A stretch of DNA of 64,000 nt from Pontiella desulfatans (GCF_900890425.1 NZ_CAAHFG010000001.1:1612001-1676000); one strand, 5' to 3'; positions 35,768 to 44,063 are shown, counted from the first letter of the stretch. The notes: generated by a model from the sequence alone, not told the origin. Program-made: numbers and translations.

Positions 35768-35801
35768 AAAAAAGGGGCTTATCGGTTAAGATAAGCCCCT
35801 T
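35768..35801 (-). terminator. Terminator of the tRNA-Gly transcript
   Basis: AAGGGGCTTATC (35772-35783) and GATAAGCCCCTT (35790-35801) form a perfect 12-bp stem with a 6-base loop. On the minus strand it is followed by a T-run (A-run at 35768-35773), just after the tRNA 3' end. Confidence 0.9.
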
Positions 35802-35806
35802 GAAGA

Positions 35807-35880
35807 TGGAGCGGGCGAACAGATTCGAACTGTCGTAACCAGCTTGGAAGGCTGGGGTTCTACCATTGAACTACGCCCGC
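35807..35880 (-). tRNA. tRNA-Gly (anticodon TCC)
   Basis: Read on the minus strand the gene starts GCGGGCG, pairs with CGCCCGC at the 3' end, has a D-arm GTTCAATGGTAGAAC, an anticodon stem with CTTCCAA in the loop (anticodon TCC), and TTCGAAT in the T-arm. The discriminator T and an encoded CCA complete the 3' end. It has its own promoter and terminator. The 3' end faces the AT-rich segment, the usual orientation for an integration target. Confidence 0.95.
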
Positions 35881-35913
35881 AGTTTGAATGGTTTCCCGTT
35901 CAAACGAGCGCAT

Positions 35914-35942
35914 AAAGTACCTGCGAAGGCGGGGTGCGTCAA
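35914..35942 (-). promoter_or_regulatory. Sigma70-type promoter of tRNA-Gly
   Basis: On the minus strand TTGACG (complement of 35937-35942) and TACTTT (complement of 35914-35919) are separated by 17 bases, about 35 bases upstream of the tRNA. Confidence 0.65.
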
Positions 35943-36014
35943 GGCCTCTTGCTTAACTTTTTTCAAACACTCGGAAGGTTGGGTAAAATCAGGTCAAATG
36001 CCTGCCGTATATGG

Positions 36015-36044
36015 TTGATCGCCTCGATTGTCGCCCCGTATATT
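36015..36044 (+). promoter_or_regulatory. Sigma70-type promoter of the 36077 membrane-protein gene
   Basis: TTGATC (36015-36020) and TATATT (36039-36044) have an 18-base spacer, 33 bases before the chosen start codon. Confidence 0.5.
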
Positions 36045-36076
36045 CGTCAGCTTAATTGATGGATATTGAGGGGCGA

Positions 36077-36382
36077 ATGCTTTCTGGAATCAAGGAAATC
36101 GTGATTATCGCATGTGTTTTGGCGGGTTTGTTCGTGCTGCCTCGCATGATGCGGCGGAGGGATGTCGCGCGTGGCGGGGAAAAGCGGCATGCACCGGTGA
36201 GAAGGAACCGTGGTCTGTTACGTTTGGGGCTGTTGCTTTCCGTGCTGTGGGTTGCCTTGGCTTTCGTTTTGCTGAACCCATTGTCCGGGAATTTGCTGCC
36301 GTTTCTTGGCGCCGGGGTTTTGCCGGTTGGGCTTGGCTGGGGGATCCGCTGGGTGGTGCTGGGGTTCAGATCGGCGAGTTAG
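36077..36382 (+). CDS. Small inner-membrane protein, two TM segments, 101 aa
   Basis: ATG 36077 has GAGGGG four bases upstream, a better start than ATG 36059. Three hydrophobic stretches are visible: EIVIIACVLAGLFVLP, LLRLGLLLSVLWVALAFVLL and LLPFLGAGVLPVGLGWGI. A strongly basic loop (RMMRRRDVARGGEKRHAPVRR) lies between the first two. That gives two to three membrane helices with positive charge on the cytoplasmic side. There is no recognised family. Its stop codon overlaps the stop of a small ORF on the other strand. Confidence 0.55.
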   Translation: MLSGIKEIVIIACVLAGLFVLPRMMRRRDVARGGEKRHAPVRRNRGLLRLGLLLSVLWVALAFVLLNPLSGNLLPFLGAGVLPVGLGWGIRWVVLGFRSAS

Positions 36383-36525
36383 CCGTTCTTGAGGTTCCAG
36401 AGCCAGAACTTCAGCCGCTTGAGGATCGGGGGCTTGTTCCCGGCTTTCCTGATGTGGGCGCGCGCTTTCCCCGGCTTGGGGTGGTTCGCCGGTTCCCGCA
36501 TATAGTCTCGGTCGGAGATTCCCAT
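36379..36525 (-). CDS. Small basic protein with GISDRDYMRE N-terminus, 48 aa
   Basis: On the minus strand, ATG 36525 opens 48 codons beginning MGISDRDYMREPANHPKPGK and ending KRLKFWLWNLKNG, stop 36379-36381. The G-[IL]-x-D-R-x-Y-M start is one I recognise from short bacterial proteins that recur in unrelated genomes. The C-terminus is basic and aromatic, able to lie on a membrane. It is convergent with, and overlaps by three bases, the membrane-protein gene. Other long frames through this stretch look like shadows. Function unknown. Confidence 0.5.
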   Translation of the reverse strand: MGISDRDYMREPANHPKPGKARAHIRKAGNKPPILKRLKFWLWNLKNG

Positions 36526-36565
36526 TTGGATTTGCTTGCCCTTCGTTTAACAATTCGCGAACAGT

Positions 36566-37174
36566 ATGCACCCCATGACCCAAAAAAAGAAGACAACTTT
36601 ACGTGTGATGACCGATAATTGGTTGGATCCTCTTGATTTCAAGGCGGAATTCCCGCATCCGGAACGCCCGCTGGAAGTGGATATAGGTTCAGGAAAGGGG
36701 CGCTTTCTCGTTGCCCGGTCCGGCAAGTTTCCTGAAACCAATTTCCTGGGGATCGAGCGTCAGAAGATTCGAATTCATAGTAGTGGGCGCAGGTGCGAAC
36801 GGGCCGGGCGCGAAAACGTCCGGGTTTTCCGGATGGAAGGCTTCTATGCCATTAGCAAAATGATGCCCGCAAACTATGTGGCGAACTACTATTTCTTTTT
36901 TCCGGACCCTTGGCCCAAAGCGCGTCACCAGGACCAGCGACTGTTTAATCCGGCGTTCATGGATGCACTTTTCAAAACCCTTGAGGACGACGGGTGCCTG
37001 CATGTCGCCACCGACCATCTACCATATTTCGAGGAAATCCGCGGTCTCCTGCAACAGGATGAGCGGTTCGAGGAGATTGAGGCTTTTGTTCCGGACGAGG
37101 AGGAAACAACCGATTTTGAGCTGATCTTTTCCCATAAGCAGATTGGGCGGTGTTCCTTCCGCAAAGTGAGTTGA
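36566..37174 (+). CDS. trmB: tRNA (guanine-N7-)-methyltransferase
   Basis: A 202-residue SAM-dependent methyltransferase that forms m7G46 in tRNA. EVDIGSGKGRFLVARSGKFP is the SAM-binding motif I region, FLGIERQ the acidic motif II loop and FFPDPWPKARHQDQRL the family-specific signature with catalytic Asp. The end TTDFELIF matches the usual TxFE(xx)F substrate motif. Length is normal. Start 36566 or the Met three codons later (36575) are both possible. The next gene starts inside its stop codon (TGATG), so they are translationally coupled. Confidence 0.95.
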   Translation: MHPMTQKKKTTLRVMTDNWLDPLDFKAEFPHPERPLEVDIGSGKGRFLVARSGKFPETNFLGIERQKIRIHSSGRRCERAGRENVRVFRMEGFYAISKMMPANYVANYYFFFPDPWPKARHQDQRLFNPAFMDALFKTLEDDGCLHVATDHLPYFEEIRGLLQQDERFEEIEAFVPDEEETTDFELIFSHKQIGRCSFRKVS

Positions 37175-37557
37175 TGGCGAAAAAGAAACCAGATGTCTCC
37201 ATGCACAGCCATGGGCTGTACGATGGGTGGGACCGAGAAAGCAAGGATTTGCCCAACCTGGTGAAAATCACCACCGAGATCGAAACCGCGTTGGATGTTG
37301 AATTCGGCTACATCCTGCGCATCCGCAATGCACGGAATAGCAAGATCACATTCCGGATCGAGCATCCGCCCTTCAAGGGGCCGGGGGGTGGCATTGCTCC
37401 TCCGTTCGTGGGCGAGCTTTATGTGAAGACCAATGATTTCCGTTTTTTCCTCGGCGACACCATTTGGGCTCCGGTCGAGGACAAGCGGGGGGAGTGGCGG
37501 TTGATCACCTGGCTGGACGGCGAAAAGGTGGCCGACAAGACGTTGACGATGGTTTAG
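37174..37557 (+). CDS. DUF3859-family protein, 127 aa
   Basis: The ATG overlaps the TGA of trmB. After a basic start (MAKKKPDVSMHSHGLYDGW) the body has the features I associate with DUF3859: the SKDLPNLVKITTEIE stretch, then VEFGYILRIRNA, IEHPPFKGPGG, ELYVKTNDFRFFLGDTIWAP and WRLITWLDGEKVADKTL. It is predicted to be a soluble beta-rich protein; no biochemical role is known to me. Its 3' end overlaps that of hypA by four bases on the opposite strand. Confidence 0.8.
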   Translation: MAKKKPDVSMHSHGLYDGWDRESKDLPNLVKITTEIETALDVEFGYILRIRNARNSKITFRIEHPPFKGPGGGIAPPFVGELYVKTNDFRFFLGDTIWAPVEDKRGEWRLITWLDGEKVADKTLTMV

Positions 37558-37901
37558 GGGATTTCCAGTTCGATGGATCGGACGAGAAACTCACGACCAC
37601 CCATCAGCTTCACTTCGTTCGATCCGCATGCGCGACAGAGCAAGAACGTCGGTTCCGGATGCGAGACGGCCTTGCATTGGCAACATTCGACCTCCACCGG
37701 TAGCTCCTCGATTTCAAGAACGGCGTTTTCCGCCAACGTACCTTCGGCGGCAAAGGGGAAGGCAAACTCGAAGGCATCGCGTTCGACGCCTGAATATTTT
37801 CCGATTACCAAAACAATGCGGTCGATCCGCAGTGCGTTTTGCATGGATGCCGCTTGTTCAAGCTGCTCCACCAATCCCTGTGCCAATGAAAGCTCATGCA
37901 T
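37554..37901 (-). CDS. hypA: Nickel metallochaperone HypA
   Basis: A 115-residue HypA/HybF protein that delivers Ni to [NiFe]-hydrogenase or urease maturation. The invariant N-terminus MHELSLAQ holds the Ni-binding Met1, His2 and Glu3. The zinc site is C73xxC76 and C89xxC92 (ECCQCKA ... LLCRACGS). LVIGKYSGVE is the typical core. No hydrogenase, hypB or urease gene is nearby, so its client is elsewhere in the genome. It is convergent with the DUF3859 gene. Confidence 0.93.
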   Translation of the reverse strand: MHELSLAQGLVEQLEQAASMQNALRIDRIVLVIGKYSGVERDAFEFAFPFAAEGTLAENAVLEIEELPVEVECCQCKAVSHPEPTFLLCRACGSNEVKLMGGREFLVRSIELEIP

Positions 37902-37979
37902 GGAACCAGTTTAACGGGTTCCAGGCTGAATGGAAGACTTTGCGCCTTTTTTGGATGAGATCTAAATTATGGGATGTGC

Positions 37980-38007
37980 TTGTCGTTGGAAAATCCGCCG
38001 CTATACT
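37980..38007 (+). promoter_or_regulatory. Sigma70-type promoter of the CBS-domain gene
   Basis: TTGTCG (37980-37985), a 16-base spacer and TATACT (38002-38007) lie 53 bases before ATG 38061, whose ribosome site AAGGAGG is at about 38049-38055. Confidence 0.6.
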
Positions 38008-38060
38008 GTTCCCGTTCGGAGAAACATTAACCATACTAACAAAGGACTAAGGAGGCCGTC

Positions 38061-38495
38061 ATGGGTGCTGTGTCGAATCTACTCGATTCAAAGGGATATG
38101 ATGTGTTGACCGTAAAGCCGGAACAACCGGTTCACGAAGCCATCGAACAAATGGAAAGCATTTCCGCCGGCACTGCGCTGGTAATGGATGGTGGAGATGT
38201 GGTTGGCATCATTTCCGAGCGGGATGTGTTCCGCAAGGTGGTACTGGAAGGCAAGAGCATCGACGACGTTACGGTGCAGGACATCATGTCGGGCAACCTG
38301 ACGACGGTTACGCCGGAAACTCCGCTGGATGAATGCATGCAGCTCATGACGGAAAAGCGCATTCGCCACCTGCCGGTACTGCGCGACAAGGCCCTTTGCG
38401 GAATCGTATCCATTGGCGATGTGGTGAAATACCTGGTTGTCGAAAAAGACTTCAAGATCAAGAATCTGGAAACCTATATCAGCGGCGTGATGTAG
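38061..38495 (+). CDS. Stand-alone CBS-domain pair protein, 144 aa
   Basis: Two CBS motifs make up the whole protein. The first spans residues 10-66 (VKPEQPVHEAIEQM, SAGTALVMDGGDVVGIISER) and the second residues 78-130 (VTPETPLDECMQLMTEKRIR, LPVLRDKALCGIVSIGDVV). Such pairs bind adenine nucleotides and sense energy state, usually as partners of other proteins. A very strong AAGGAGG site and a clear terminator make this a monocistronic, well-expressed gene. The partner is unknown. Confidence 0.9.
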   Translation: MGAVSNLLDSKGYDVLTVKPEQPVHEAIEQMESISAGTALVMDGGDVVGIISERDVFRKVVLEGKSIDDVTVQDIMSGNLTTVTPETPLDECMQLMTEKRIRHLPVLRDKALCGIVSIGDVVKYLVVEKDFKIKNLETYISGVM

Positions 38496-38518
38496 ACTCT
38501 TTCGCACTGGATACAAAG

Positions 38519-38547
38519 AAAAGCTCCCTTGTGCGGGAGCTTTTTTC
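38519..38547 (+). terminator. Intrinsic terminator of the CBS gene
   Basis: AAGCTCCC (38521-38528) and GGGAGCTT (38535-38542) form an 8-bp stem followed by TTTTC, 25 bases after the stop codon. Confidence 0.9.
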
Positions 38548-38598
38548 GTGGATGGAGGGGGCGAGAGCTTCTGCCCCCGGGTCGGCAAGGCCGCCGGT

Positions 38599-39264
38599 CT
38601 ACATCACCATGTTTTCCAGATCCGGACGCGAAACATGCTCCAGCGAATCGGTCACGGCATCGGCTTCCATCAGATATTCCCGGTCATAGCTGTTGGTTAC
38701 GGCCAGCACTTTCAGCCCCGCTCCTTTGGCGGACATGATTCCGGCCGGCGTATCCTCGATCGCGATGACCGAGGCGGGGTCGTCGATTCCCAGTTTTTCA
38801 AGGGTGAGCCTATAGGGGGCCGGATCCGGCTTGCTCTTGGGGGTGTCTTCGGCCGTGACAATGGCCGAGAATGCATGGTCGATCCCCAGCTTTTCGATGA
38901 CCGGGATAATGTCTTCCCGCAAGGCACCGCTGCACAAGGCGACGGGCAGGCGGACCGGAATGCTTTTGATTAGTTCGACCGCTCCGGGCAAAGGCGTTGC
39001 CTCGCCCTTCTGCACATATTTCTGGAAAATCGCGGCCTTTTCCTCGATTAGATGCTTCAGATCCTTCGTGCAGATTTTCTTCTTGTTGTTCTTGAGTACG
39101 GTTCGGAAGGCATCCCGGTCGTCGAATCCAATGTATGTGCTGCAATAGTCATCCCACAGGATTTCGATCCCCAGCGGTTTAAGAACTTCGTTGAACGCGC
39201 GGAAATGCATCGGTTCGCTATCCACGATGATGCCGTCAAAATCAAATACTACTGCAGCAAGCAT
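38599..39264 (-). CDS. HAD-superfamily phosphatase / beta-phosphoglucomutase-like, 221 aa
   Basis: A subfamily I HAD hydrolase. FDFDGIIVDSEP carries the nucleophile Asp8 and acid/base Asp10. LCSGALRED has the motif II Ser/Thr position, KSKPDPAPY the motif III Lys, and VIAIEDTPAGIMSA the motif IV acidic residues with the ED signature typical of phosphoglycolate phosphatase and beta-phosphoglucomutase relatives. A helical cap lies between motifs I and II. It lies 62 bases downstream of hrpA on the same strand and could be co-transcribed. The substrate is not predictable from sequence. Confidence 0.88.
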   Translation of the reverse strand: MLAAVVFDFDGIIVDSEPMHFRAFNEVLKPLGIEILWDDYCSTYIGFDDRDAFRTVLKNNKKKICTKDLKHLIEEKAAIFQKYVQKGEATPLPGAVELIKSIPVRLPVALCSGALREDIIPVIEKLGIDHAFSAIVTAEDTPKSKPDPAPYRLTLEKLGIDDPASVIAIEDTPAGIMSAKGAGLKVLAVTNSYDREYLMEADAVTDSLEHVSRPDLENMVM

Positions 39265-39326
39265 TCTCCATCCCCTGTCTTAGGTAAAGCGCCGTACTTT
39301 CGTGTCTCATTCGCGGCTTGTCAAAT

Positions 39327-42300
39327 TTATTGGATGTTTTGCCATGCTTCTTCCAGTCGTTGTGTCGAAACCTTGAGGGGCGTCTTGATTTCGGGAGCAA
39401 AGCGGTTGACGCGGAATTCCTCCAGCATCATGGCGAATTCGAGGAGCCCGTGGGCACCGGCAATATCATCGCTTTCAAGCAGCCTTTCGTTGAGTCGGTT
39501 CTGGAAGGGGGCGATTTCCAGCAATTTACGGGCATCGGCCTGCGGATTGTTGCGGATGCGCTGGATGCGCACCTGCATGGCCTTTAAATAGCGCGGGTAG
39601 CGGCCGAATACATCCAACGTCCGGAGGAAGCCAGGGCGGAACAGGAACGCCAGCTGCATCTCCAGGTCGTGAAGCGTGTCGAAATCGGCACTCAGGTTGG
39701 AAGTCGCCGCGACGATCTCCTCCCGCTGCTCCGCCATTTGGGTCAGTAGACCGGCGTTCTCGTCGACGGTTTCGTAAAGGATGGTTCGGGCGTGCGCCGC
39801 CCGTTCGTTAAAGCTTTCGCCATTGCGGATCCCCAACCTCGAATCATTGGTCAGTGCCTCGACGATCGAAGCATCCATCAGGTCGCCAAGAAAATCGCTA
39901 TCGATGGACGAAAGGGTCAATTGGAGCATTGGGGTGAGCGGAGGCCGCTTTTCCACATACCTGACCTGGTCTTTTTGCTGCAACCGGAAAAGTGCCGCCA
40001 AACCCGCCCTGTGCGAATATTCCGCATCCGTCTGGCTCAGGAACACGCTGCGCCCAACGCCTCCGGCTTCGGCGGTCAGCGCGGGATGGCCGCGGGTCTT
40101 CTGGCTGTCGTCGCTCGTGATGAATTCCGGAAGCTCCCCGCCCGGCCAAACCCGACCCAGGGGCAACGTCCACTTGGCAAAAGCGCTCTCCGCGCCACTG
40201 CGATGAACATGCAACCGATGCTCCTCGGAAATCGAGGTGTGCACCCGGACAATTTCATCGTTCCTTGTTTCGATCACCTTCATGCGCAGGCATTCCGGCA
40301 GGACTGATTCATCGAAGTCCGAGGCATCCACCGGCAGCTTAAACTCCTGTTGCAGCCACGCCGAAATGGCATCCAGCAAGGGGCGCTCAAGCACACTTGC
40401 GCAAGTGTGCTTGAAGCGTTTGGCCGTCTGGTCGATGGGTGCAATGGAGGTGCGCAGGTTTTTCGGAAGGGTCCGCAGCAGGCGGTTGGTCTTTTCCTCC
40501 AGCCAGCCCGGGACGAGCCAGTCCGGCGCCCAGTCGGGTAGGAAGGCGAGTTTGTCGGTCGGGCAGACCAGGGCGATACCGTCGAGCTCTTCGCCGGGAT
40601 CGAAGGTGTAGATCAGGTGGAAATCTTCCCCGTGGAAGGTGAGATGGTCGGGATAGTCCTCCGGGTGAATCGGTTCCGATTGCGGATACGTGGCATCCTT
40701 CAACCGCATCGCAATGCGCGCCTTTGATTTCCGGATCCATTGTTCCAGCGTTTTGACCGAATGGACGTCGTTCGGCAATACCCGGTCGAAATGGTCGTAG
40801 ATGGCATCGTGGTCGAGCAGGGCGCCGGGGCGGCGGATGCGTTCCTCCAATGCCTGGATGTCGTCGAGCATCTGCCGGTGTAGCTTGAACCACCCCCCGC
40901 GCGTGTTCAGGTTGGCCGGCACCATGCCTTCGCGGATAAATATTTTGCGTGCTTCTTCGGGATTGACCGTTCCGAAGTGGACGTTCTTTCCGGAGCGAAG
41001 GGTGAGGCCGCCGGAGATGACCGATTCCTTGGCATAGACAAACCCCTTGTCGGGATCCCACGCCGGATTGCCATAGACGGCCTTGCAAAGGTGCGGAGCG
41101 ACCGCCTCCACCCATTCCGGCTGGATTTCGGCCACGGTACGCGCGTAAAGCTTGGTGGTTTCCACCAGCGAAAAGGTCATCACCCAATCCGGCGGCTTTT
41201 TGAACAGCCCGGACCCCGGAAAGATGAAAAACTTACGGTTGCGCGCGGCGCAAAACTCGCGCTCTTCGCCCTTGAGACCAATGTTGGCCGGTAACCCCGC
41301 CAGCAGGCTGCGGTGGATCGAAGCATACTGCTCTAAATTAGAAGGACTCATATCGAAAGCCGAAACAATTTTCGAATGTTCAGAATTCGAATGTTGTAAG
41401 CTTTTCGATTTGGAGTTTTGGGCTTTGTTTCGGGCTTCGGATTTAGAGTTTAGCGTTTCGCGGGCTTGCTCGCGCAGGTCCTGCCAGAGGTTGCGCCATT
41501 CCATGACGCGGCGATAGTTGACGAAGTTTTTTTTGCAGAACCGTCGCAGCCTGCCGTGCGACCCACCTCCGCCGCGCTCGTCCTCGATGGCGTTCCACAG
41601 GTTGAGGATGGTGATGAAGTCGGACTTCGGATCTTTCCATTGGGCATGGGCCAGGTCGGCGGCATCGGCCTTTTCGGTTGGACGTTCGCGTACATCCTGG
41701 ATCGAAAGAAAGGCGACAAGGATCAGGATCTCGGTCAGGGCGCCTTCGTCGATCGCCTGCACCAGCATGCGCGCAAGATGCGGGTCGGTGGGGAATTTCG
41801 CAATGTCCCGGCCCAATTGGGTCAGCTTGCGTCCGTCATCGATCGCCCCGATATCGCGCAACGTTTTATAGCCCTCGTTCACGAGCGTCGAACTCGGAGG
41901 ATCGATCAGCGGAAAGCGGTCGATCGGGGGCAGGCCGAGCATGTCCATTTGCAGGATGACGCCCGCGAGCGAAGAGCGCCGTATTTCGGGGTCGGTATAT
42001 TGCGCGCTGTTTTCGAGCGTATCCTTGTCATACAGGTAGATGCAGATGCCGTCGGTCACGCGGCCGCATCGTCCGCGCCGTTGCCGGGCGCTCGCCTGCG
42101 AAACCTGCTCGATCTGCAAGCCCTGCACCTGCGTGCGCGGGTTGTAGCGGCTCAGACGCACGAGGCCGGAGTCGATGACATAGTGGATGCCCGGAATCGT
42201 GATCGAGGTTTCGGCCACATTGGTCGCCAGGATGATGCGCCGCCTTCCGCCAACCTTGAAGACGCGCTGCTGCTCGCCCATGCTCAGGCGCCCGAACAGG

Positions 42301-43259
42301 GGAAGCACCTCCGTGTTTTTCCAGTGCTGGCCTTCCAGCTTTTTGGTGGCATCGCGGATTTCGCGTTCGCCCGGCAGGAAAATCAACACGTCTCCTTGGT
42401 CGTCGACATCCGAGATCCAGCGCATGGCCCGCAGAATATGGTTCGAAAGTTCCTCGTCCTTGCCGCCCGGCAGGAAAAAATCCTCAACCGGATAGGTGCG
42501 GCCCTCGACTTCAATCACCGGTGCGTCGTTGAAAAAACCTGAAAAGCTTTCGGCATCGAGCGTCGCCGAGCTGATGACCACCTTTAGATCCGGCCGGACG
42601 TCCAGCAGGTTTTTAAGGTAGCCGAGCAGGAAATCGATATTCAGGCTGCGCTCGTGCGCCTCGTCGATGATCAGGCAGTCGTATTGCTGCAGATGCCGGT
42701 CGCGCTGGGTTTCCGCCAGCAGGATGCCGTCGGTCATGAACTTAATGACCGTCTCGTCGCAGGTTGAATCGTCGAACCGCACCTGGCAGCCGACGCCCTT
42801 GCCATAGTCCGAGTCCATCTCCTCCGCCACGCGCCGCGCCATGCCCGTTGCCGCGAGTCGCCGCGGCTGGGTAACGCCGATGCGCCCGGTCTTGCCCGAA
42901 CCGGCCTCCAACACAATCTTCGGCAGCTGGGTCGTCTTGCCCGAACCCGTCGTGCCGCAGACGATCACGACCTGGTTCTCTTTGATCAGCGTCAGGATTT
43001 CATTCTTTTTTCCGGAGACCGGCAGGATGTCGGGATAGTCGCACTTCAGCTGAACCGCCGCCCGTTTCTGCGCACGCTCCAGCGCCTGGGCATGCGCATC
43101 CCGAAGCTTTGCAACCAGCTTATCGGCCGGCTTGCCGTCGTGGATGCACTGCCGCACCCGCCGCATCAGCGAATTCAAGTAGGCGCGGTCGCGCAACAGC
43201 ACGCCATCCAGCGACCGCTTCACCTTCTGCAATAATTCCTTCGTTTCCGGCTGATTCAT
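39327..43259 (-). CDS. hrpA: DEAH-box ATP-dependent RNA helicase HrpA
   Basis: A 1310-residue HrpA-type helicase. GTTGSGKTTQ near residue 90-100 is Walker A, TQPRR motif Ia, DEAHERSLN near residue 195 the DEAH box, SATLDAESF motif III, and ASARQRRGRCGR motif VI. The long C-terminal region with HA2, OB-fold and HrpA-specific DUF3418 is complete. MNQPETK at 43259 is taken as the start because GGCTATGCCCTTATT with a fixed 10-base gap precedes it and the analogous Met of the cysteine-cluster gene. An in-frame ATG at 43280 lies inside that leader. It acts in mRNA processing and rescue of stalled ribosomes in relatives. Confidence 0.93.
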   Translation of the reverse strand: MNQPETKELLQKVKRSLDGVLLRDRAYLNSLMRRVRQCIHDGKPADKLVAKLRDAHAQALERAQKRAAVQLKCDYPDILPVSGKKNEILTLIKENQVVIVCGTTGSGKTTQLPKIVLEAGSGKTGRIGVTQPRRLAATGMARRVAEEMDSDYGKGVGCQVRFDDSTCDETVIKFMTDGILLAETQRDRHLQQYDCLIIDEAHERSLNIDFLLGYLKNLLDVRPDLKVVISSATLDAESFSGFFNDAPVIEVEGRTYPVEDFFLPGGKDEELSNHILRAMRWISDVDDQGDVLIFLPGEREIRDATKKLEGQHWKNTEVLPLFGRLSMGEQQRVFKVGGRRRIILATNVAETSITIPGIHYVIDSGLVRLSRYNPRTQVQGLQIEQVSQASARQRRGRCGRVTDGICIYLYDKDTLENSAQYTDPEIRRSSLAGVILQMDMLGLPPIDRFPLIDPPSSTLVNEGYKTLRDIGAIDDGRKLTQLGRDIAKFPTDPHLARMLVQAIDEGALTEILILVAFLSIQDVRERPTEKADAADLAHAQWKDPKSDFITILNLWNAIEDERGGGGSHGRLRRFCKKNFVNYRRVMEWRNLWQDLREQARETLNSKSEARNKAQNSKSKSLQHSNSEHSKIVSAFDMSPSNLEQYASIHRSLLAGLPANIGLKGEEREFCAARNRKFFIFPGSGLFKKPPDWVMTFSLVETTKLYARTVAEIQPEWVEAVAPHLCKAVYGNPAWDPDKGFVYAKESVISGGLTLRSGKNVHFGTVNPEEARKIFIREGMVPANLNTRGGWFKLHRQMLDDIQALEERIRRPGALLDHDAIYDHFDRVLPNDVHSVKTLEQWIRKSKARIAMRLKDATYPQSEPIHPEDYPDHLTFHGEDFHLIYTFDPGEELDGIALVCPTDKLAFLPDWAPDWLVPGWLEEKTNRLLRTLPKNLRTSIAPIDQTAKRFKHTCASVLERPLLDAISAWLQQEFKLPVDASDFDESVLPECLRMKVIETRNDEIVRVHTSISEEHRLHVHRSGAESAFAKWTLPLGRVWPGGELPEFITSDDSQKTRGHPALTAEAGGVGRSVFLSQTDAEYSHRAGLAALFRLQQKDQVRYVEKRPPLTPMLQLTLSSIDSDFLGDLMDASIVEALTNDSRLGIRNGESFNERAAHARTILYETVDENAGLLTQMAEQREEIVAATSNLSADFDTLHDLEMQLAFLFRPGFLRTLDVFGRYPRYLKAMQVRIQRIRNNPQADARKLLEIAPFQNRLNERLLESDDIAGAHGLLEFAMMLEEFRVNRFAPEIKTPLKVSTQRLEEAWQNIQ

Positions 43260-43269
43260 GGGAGCCGGA

Positions 43270-43301
43270 AATAAGGGCATAGCCGACGGGCTAGATCAAG
43301 G
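43270..43301 (-). promoter_or_regulatory. Shared promoter-leader, copy A (hrpA)
   Basis: On the minus strand CCTTGA, then GGCTATGCCCTTATT, then 10 bases to ATG. The same elements occur at identical offsets upstream of the gene starting at 44654. TTGATC with 17 bases to CCTTAT, preceded by TG, would be an extended -10 promoter giving an almost leaderless mRNA. That reading is inference. Confidence 0.45.
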
Positions 43302-43333
43302 TTTTTGACCGCAAAGACACAAGGGACCCGAAG
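43302..43333. repeat. Single-arm intergenic repeat, GCAAAGACAC type
   Basis: TTTTTGACCGCAAAGACACA is one arm of the ACCGCAAAG/CACGAAG type of dispersed intergenic repeat that appears at several points of the window. Confidence 0.4.
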
Positions 43334-43349
43334 CTTTAGGGAGGGGCGC

Positions 43350-43964
43350 TTATGATTGGGCGGCTTTCCGCTGCCGAACGATTTCGAAGAGGGTGACTCC
43401 GGTGGCAACGGAGACGTTGAGGCATTCCACGAATCCGGCCATGGGGATCGATAGGAGGTAGTCGCATTTGTCGCGCGTCAGTTGGCGCATCCCTTTTTCC
43501 TCCGATCCCATCACCAGCGCCAAGGGCCCTGAGAGGTCGGTTTCGTAGATGTTTTGGGTACCGAGGTGATCGGAGGTTCCGGCAATCCAGAGGCCATGCT
43601 TTTTGAGGTTGTCCATGGTGCGGGCGAGATTCGTGATGCGGAATATCGGGGTGTGGCTTGCCCCTCCGCAACTGACCTTTATCGCAACATCGGTGACCGG
43701 TGCGGCCTTGTCCTTCGGAATAATCACCGCGTCAACCCCCGCGCCGTTGGCCGAACGCAGGCAGGCGCCCAGGTTGTGGGGATCCTGGATGCAGTCCAGG
43801 ATTAAAACCAGCGGATCCTTCGTGCCGGCGAGCAGGGCATCGAGCTCCGACTCGTCCTTGATCATTGCCTTGCTGCTGGCGGCATGTTTGTTGGAGCGGG
43901 CCTTGTTGCCGCTCCGGCCATGGTTGGATCCGCGTTTTTGAAATGGGTTGTTCGGTGTAGCCAT
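43350..43964 (-). CDS. rlmB: SpoU/TrmH-family RNA 2'-O-ribose methyltransferase (RlmB-like)
   Basis: A 204-residue SPOUT methyltransferase. LDCIQDPHNLGACLRSANG is motif 1 with the catalytic Arg/Asn, LVMGSEEKGM motif 2, and IPMAGFVECLNVSVATGV motif 3, where the usual SLNVS is CLNVS. The N-terminal L30e-like RNA-recognition domain of full RlmB is missing; instead a ~40-residue Ser/Lys/Asn-rich basic tail (KRGSNHGRSGNKARSNKHAA) precedes the domain, perhaps binding RNA. Start MATPNN at 43964 is preferred to 43973. It probably methylates 23S rRNA G2251, but other SpoU targets are possible. Confidence 0.82.
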   Translation of the reverse strand: MATPNNPFQKRGSNHGRSGNKARSNKHAASSKAMIKDESELDALLAGTKDPLVLILDCIQDPHNLGACLRSANGAGVDAVIIPKDKAAPVTDVAIKVSCGGASHTPIFRITNLARTMDNLKKHGLWIAGTSDHLGTQNIYETDLSGPLALVMGSEEKGMRQLTRDKCDYLLSIPMAGFVECLNVSVATGVTLFEIVRQRKAAQS

Positions 43965-44063
43965 AAAAAACATCCTATTGATGAAAGGTTGAACTATGGT
44001 TCAAACCCCAGGATTTCACGATATGGTTTTTTAAAAAAAAGTCATCGCGGAGGGGGGGGGCGT

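Noticed and set aside
34690-35880. Complete integrative element at tRNA-Gly
   Set aside because: No integrase, and no repeat of the tRNA 3' end was noticed near 34695, so only a possible relic is claimed.
36112-36618. A 168-codon plus-strand frame overlapping the membrane-protein gene and trmB start
   Set aside because: The membrane-protein frame and the minus-strand 48-codon ORF have better start sites and residue patterns, and this frame changes character at each boundary.
41466-42542. A 358-codon plus-strand frame
   Set aside because: Antisense to the helicase core of hrpA; all HrpA motifs are on the other strand.
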